64,000 nucleotides of DNA, from contig OZ017750.1 of assembly GCA_963969365.1 (NCBI GenBank), positions 930,001 through 994,000 on the forward strand. The letters run 5' to 3'. Origin of the DNA: Asterochloris sp. CNOR1 (Eukaryota; Chlorophyta; Trebouxiophyceae; Trebouxiales; Trebouxiaceae). Position 1 is the stretch's first letter, and each line of letters opens with the position of its first letter. The translations under genes and the position numbers were made by a program. The notes under the pieces were generated by a model. The model had not been told where the DNA came from. It worked only from the letters and a program-made list of their open reading frames with translations, and searched no databases. This document shows, piece by piece, positions 59,883-64,000 of the stretch.

Positions 59883-59988
59883 GGCAGACGGACAGATCTT
59901 ACTTACAAGTTCAGCTCTTGTGGTCAAACCATCAACAATCTCCATTACTAAGTTTGACCTATAACCCAGCAGGCACTTCTCCTGCATC
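59883..59988. promoter_or_regulatory. Shared divergent promoter, beta-hydroxyacid dehydrogenase / ATP11
   Basis: There are 106 bp between head-to-head start codons, with no TATA box seen. A donor-like TGTAAGTAAG on the minus strand near 59905 has no obvious partner acceptor. Confidence 0.5.
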
Positions 59989-60975
59989 ATGTGGCGCTGC
60001 TGCCATGCAGCAGCATGCAGAGGCCAGCAAGGCGGACGCCACGTCCTCACAGCATTCCAATCACAACCAGCTCTGCTGGGCAGATGGTTCAGCGGGCTGG
60101 GCACATCAATGCCATCTTCTGGCAATCTGGAGGACATTGTGGACATCCAGAAATTGCTGCAGCGCTCTCCTGAGGAGGTGGCACACATATGGATGCAGGC
60201 AAGCTTGCCAATTTTGCTTCAGCAATGTAGCTCAGTGCTCGACCTGCTGATCTGCTTCTGCAGGGCCATGAGGACCCTGCACAAAACAGGGTGGCTGCTG
60301 TGCTTGATTCAGAGGACTGGATGAAGTTTTCCACGAGGGCAAAGGCATGGCAAGAGCTATTGATGGCATGCTGTGTGCCTGATAAGCATGCAGGAGCAGG
60401 CATGCCAAATGCGTGGTATTTTCCTGCAGCCCCATGTTTGTTCTGCCACTATCCGCGCCTGGAGGGGGCTTTATCACGCTGCTGATGCAGCATAAACCAC
60501 CACATGTCTTGTTCACAGCTCTGGAGGAGTTTAGGCAGTGAGCTACAAGATATGAGTGCATAGCAATGTGTTCGCCATGATTGCCCATCAAGGTGCGGCC
60601 CCTCGACACGGATGAATGCACGTTGTGTGCTGCAGGTTGCAATCAAACGCCCCCACACACCTCGCAGTCACACACTACCCTCAGCTTCAAGAGAGCAAGG
60701 GTCTGACACTGGCAAGAGCAGACTGCATCAATCCTGGCCACCTGAACATCAAGGAGGTGTGTGGTGCTTTGTTTTTGGGAGCTGACAGCATCATGTGAGG
60801 CTTTGTGACATCTCTGTAATCACTGCAGGCCCGAACGCTGATGACTCTGATGTATGCTTACTACACAGACCCGGTATCCTTTTTGCATGTGCACAATTTC
60901 AATCATAGTCCTGAAGAGTTCAGTTTTGAGGCTATGCTGGCAGAACTTGGCATCGGCAAGCGCCCAGCAGGGTGA
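59989..60975 (+). CDS. ATP11: Mitochondrial ATP synthase F1 assembly factor 1 (ATP11)
   Basis: Chaperone that binds free F1 beta subunit during ATP synthase assembly in the mitochondrial matrix. ATG at 59989 starts an Arg/Ala/Gln-rich presequence (MWRCCHAAACRGQQGGRHVL). Exon 1 ends EDIVDIQKLLQRSPEEVAHI then WMQ at 60198. Exon 2 (60264-60349) reads GHEDPAQNRVAAVLDSEDW and FSTRAKA. Exon 3 (60430 on) gives CPMFVLPLSAPGGGFITLLM and VLFTALEEFRQ. Exon 4 has HLAVTHYPQLQESKGLTLAR and INPGHLNIKE. The last exon gives ARTLMTLMYAYYTDP and ends KRPAG at 60975. The order (PEE-IW, RAK-CP-F-LP, ALEEFR, HYPEL-KG, LN--EA--L--Y) is that of ATP11. The first two introns both need GC donors (60199 and 60350) to give these conserved joints. 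Confidence 0.9.
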
Positions 60976-62320
60976 AGGTATGGTCAGCAGCTTCAAGCAT
61001 TGACACGTGCTGTATCAATGATGCATGTCAGTGACAGCAGCAGCGGCGACTGTACTTGCCAGAACTGAAATTGAACTCTTCTCATCTGCTTGTCACAAGA
61101 CATCTAATTTTTGCCTTGAGTATTTGGGAAGAGGCCCACGCTTCCACAAGTCTGCTCCTGTTGATCAGGTGCCACACTGTCCTTGCTGGGCGCTTCACCA
61201 GCTGCCTCTGAGCCTGATGAGCAGCGTGGTGCCGTATCAGCCCCATTCCTAATAGCTGTATGGCCGCAGCCTGTTGTGTGTCCCCGGCTCGGCCTGAGGT
61301 TCATCAGCCTCTGCCTCACCTTGAGGAGGTTCAGAGTCTGTCTCAGGTTTTTTATCCACAGCTGTAGCGCCAGCATCTTCCACTTAGCTGGCGCCAGCCT
61401 TGGGCTGAGGGGTGCAGCGCCATGGATTGTGGGCTCAGCCTGCACACGCGGGGCTATGCTGTGGCAATGGGGTGTCCTCAACAGTATGCTTAATCAGGCC
61501 TGGCTATGGCGGCTGCCACTCATCCGCAGCCTGGGCAGGTGTTGTCTGCAGGGCACACATCCCTGTCAACAAGCATGTTGCCTTCAGCACATAAGGAATC
61601 GGGGCACATGCAGGGCTGCAGGCATGTGATTGGGGGCAGCTGGTTCACAGCGATTGGGGTCCTCGCTCCGCCGGCTTCCAGAGGCAGCTGTCTTTGGAAG
61701 AACCAGCAATGCCAGGGCTAGACCATGTTACCCATCATAGGCTTCCCTGAGGAGATCAAGTGGCACATGCCTGAGCTGACGTGCAGACCCCATGATGCAG
61801 GAGGCTGTCAGGTCAGCCAACAACTTGCTTATCAGGCCATGCCAGACTGACTGGGGCTGGCTGACAAAGTGCACAAGTGGTGCTTTGCTTAGGCGACTTG
61901 TTTGCAAAGGCTGAGGAAATCCTCACAAATTCTGAGGAAGTGTTCAACATGCTGAGGGTGGCATCAGGAACCCGCATGCCTGCGCCATTTTATTGGTTTG
62001 TCTTCTGTGTGCAGGGTGGCATAATTGATTAATCAGCATGCACTTGATGCTTTCCTCTGGTATGCAAGCTTGCTGCACAGTCTAGACAAGAGTGAGGGGG
62101 GCTCCATTCTCACCTGATCGCCAGCACTCAAACTTCATTGGATCAATCTGCCCTATGGCGGCTGCTCTTGGGATGACGCCATGGCGGTGCAAATGCACAG
62201 ATCTAGAAGTGCAAGGCGGAAGTGGGGCCGGTCAACACTTTTAGGTCGTTAGGAAACATCGGCGGCCAGTCGGGAGCTGCTCCACAACGTGAGGCCACAC
62301 TTCGAGGCAGGGCAGGCACC
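60976..62320. other. Unassigned 1.35-kb intergenic region
   Basis: No gene recognised. On the minus strand, 61389-61254 reads as a hydrophilic Glu/Asp/Pro-rich open stretch (EDAGATAVDKKPETDSEPPQ and so on, ending RLRPYSY). An ATG at 62138 is followed after 25 nt by a good GTGAGA donor. Another open segment at about 61980-61820 begins RVPDATLSMLNTSSEFVR. They could be pieces of one small minus-strand gene, but I cannot join them in phase, and much of 61860-62040 is AT-rich and looks non-coding. The right end holds the promoter and 5' UTR of eL27. Confidence 0.35.
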
Positions 62321-64000
62321 ATGGTGAAGTTCTTGAAGGTGATCCTTCTCTTCCATGGCTGCCTCTGCAAAGCTTGCTGGTGTCTTACACTCTCAGCTGA
62401 CAGGTTCGTGCTCGATGTGCAGCCTCAGAAGGTGGTGATCATCCTGACTGGCAGGTATGCTGGCAAGAAGGCCGTCATTGTCAAAAACTTTGATGATGGC
62501 ACCCAGCAGCGCAAGTATGGCCATGCCCTGGTCTGCGGGCTGTCCAAGGAGCCCAGGAAGGTGAGTCTGCTGCACCAGGGTTGCCTGCGGACTACATAGA
62601 GAGGGCTATCAAATTGCAATCACTCTTGACCACCATTGCACACTGGGAGCACCAAGGCATGCTGCCAGTCCAGGTCTCCAGGCTTTGCTGGCTCATGCCT
62701 GCAGTGCTGCAGCTGCTGGTCCCTGCAGCCAGACACGCTGCAGCGCTATTCTCCATTGTACAGATGACAGAACTGTGTTGCATGTTGCAGGTCACAAAGC
62801 AGTTGAGCAAGAAGAAGCTGGAGCGGCGGGCAAGCCTCAAGGTAATTCAATCTCACTTCACAGCTGACAACGTCAGGCATAGACTCAAATCTGAGCGCGC
62901 CACAGTTGCGAGGGATGGGGAAGCGGGGGCTTTTTCGCGCCCCAGCTCCAGCTAGCACTCTCAGGGGAGAGCGGCACAGTGTCACAGGCCTGCAACAGGG
63001 AAGAAAGCCACGGCTATGGAGCACACATATGGGGCCTGGCCTCATTTGATGCGCGCTTCACAGCAGCACTGCCTTGATGCCGTGCTCCAGCTGCTGGCAT
63101 GGGAGCTGCAGTTTGCAACAGCAGAGGCCACGCTGCTGCACTGGTCCCCTGCACTGTGGGACCACCTCCTGCGTGCTGGAAGGCAGCTGAAGTAGCGTGC
63201 TGTGAGGCAATGCCCAACCGTGCCCTGCATGAGTGCAGCTGAGGAGGCTTTCCTTGAGGGCAAGGGGTGCCCTGCCCTTGCTAAAGTGCTGTGCAGGTCC
63301 CCCAGGCAACAATGGAGTGGCCGCTCTGCAGTGCTGCCCAGGCCGCAAGTACTGCAAGAGGGGGCGATGGTTGGCTCTGCTGCAGAGCTGCCGGATGACT
63401 CTGCATCAGCCCTGCCTGCCCCTGCTGCAGTGTTTCGTGAAGACAGTCAACTACCAGCACATGATGCCCACCCGGTATGCTTTGGATGTGGACCTCAAGA
63501 ACGTGGTCACGTCCGAGTCCCTAGAGAACAGCAGCAAGCGCACCAGCGCCCGCAAGGTGAGGACCTTTGTGGTTTCCCTCTGCATGGGTGTACCAGTCTC
63601 ACAGTCTCCGTTGGCTGAGTGAGCCAGCTAGACCTGCTCAAACAACAGCAGATGTAGCAGTCATGAAATGGGGCCGTTGTTGATTATCTCCCTGCTGGCC
63701 TCCAATGTCAAGTGAGCGATTACAGAGCAGCAGTCAGCGCATCCAGAGCTGCAGGGCAGCCTTGTCATGCACAATGACCTGCTCACTGTCCCAGCAAGGT
63801 GCATGCTGCAGGGTCGATTCGCAAGAGCTGTTTGTAGCTGCACTTGCAGGACATCTTGCATGGGCTGTTAGACGCTTATCAGCAGCACCTGTCCACAAGT
63901 GCTGGTCTGAAAGTCTCTCTTCTACTCCTCTCTGCAGGAGGCAAAGACACTCATGCAGGAGAAGTTTATGAGCGGCAAGAACAGGTGGTTCTTCACCAAG
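62321..64000 (+). CDS. RPL27: Cytosolic large-subunit ribosomal protein eL27 (3' end outside window)
   Basis: Structural protein of the 60S subunit. Exon 1 is only 18 nt (62321-62338, MVKFLK), beginning in a favourable ACCATGG context. Exon 2 (62423-62560) reads [40 protein letters not shown] and SKEPRK. Exon 3 (62791-62841) reads [17 protein letters not shown]. Exon 4 (63431-63556) reads [20 protein letters not shown] and [14 protein letters not shown]. Exon 5 from 63938 reads [20 protein letters not shown] and K at the window edge. By family only a few codons should remain. The short first exon and long introns are normal for ribosomal-protein genes. I looked for box C/D snoRNA motifs in the introns and saw none convincing. 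Confidence 0.96.

Noticed and set aside
59883-60188. Upstream in-frame extension of the beta-hydroxyacid dehydrogenase
   Set aside because: It runs antisense through the ATP11 first exon, and its composition reflects that gene. A short presequence from a nearer ATG is not excluded.
62339-63937. Possible intronic snoRNAs in the eL27 gene
   Set aside because: Ribosomal-protein introns often host them, but I found no paired C/D boxes or H/ACA hairpins convincing enough to report.
1-64000. Transposons, virus-derived elements, CRISPR arrays or rRNA
   Set aside because: No reverse transcriptase, integrase, transposase, capsid or rRNA signatures were seen in any frame. The repeats found are local tandem duplications.

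Overview
The window is nuclear DNA from a green alga (Chlorophyta). A trebouxiophyte is my best guess, but I cannot name a genus. Evidence: GC-rich, intron-dense protein genes with GT-AG introns ending in CTGCAG; plastid transit peptides on leucine, purine and starch enzymes; a plant-type class XI myosin and kinesin-14; a plant-type TOM7; an algal TmcB-like PAS protein; and TGTAA polyadenylation motifs a few hundred bases after several stops. I found no transposon, virus-derived element, CRISPR array, rRNA or tRNA.

Layout, left to right. 1-5796 (-): multi-pass membrane protein with a C-terminal run of PAS domains (TmcB-like), running off the left edge. 6404-10875 (-): 3-isopropylmalate dehydratase large subunit (leuC), plastid. 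11040-13199 (+): AIR synthetase (purM/PUR5), probably plastid. 13453-18053 (-): condensin II subunit CAP-H2. 18418-35360 (+): a 17-kb class XI myosin gene (motor, six IQ motifs, coiled coil, globular DIL tail). 35703-35938 (-): TOM7 of the mitochondrial import pore. 36032-37965 (+): a conserved, probably plastid protein with weak PAP/fibrillin resemblance. 38668-40029 (+): acireductone dioxygenase. 40554-47110 (-): starch branching enzyme. 47218-55266 (+): kinesin-14. 55437-57989 (+): EamA/DMT transporter. 58257-59882 (-): beta-hydroxyacid dehydrogenase. 59989-60975 (+): ATP synthase F1 assembly factor ATP11. 62321 to the right edge (+): ribosomal protein eL27.

The genes form no single pathway; it is an ordinary housekeeping neighbourhood with cytoskeletal motors. 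Three architectural features stand out. First, five head-to-head gene pairs are separated by only 93-364 bp between start codons, so bidirectional promoters are likely. Second, at least seven introns appear to use a GC donor, nearly all with GCAAG. Third, introns in the myosin, kinesin, transporter and fibrillin-like genes carry decayed tandem copies of the neighbouring exon edge together with its splice site; the clearest array has six copies upstream of a myosin coiled-coil exon. Exon limits were inferred by eye from frame, splice consensus and remembered family sequences; no alignment was run.
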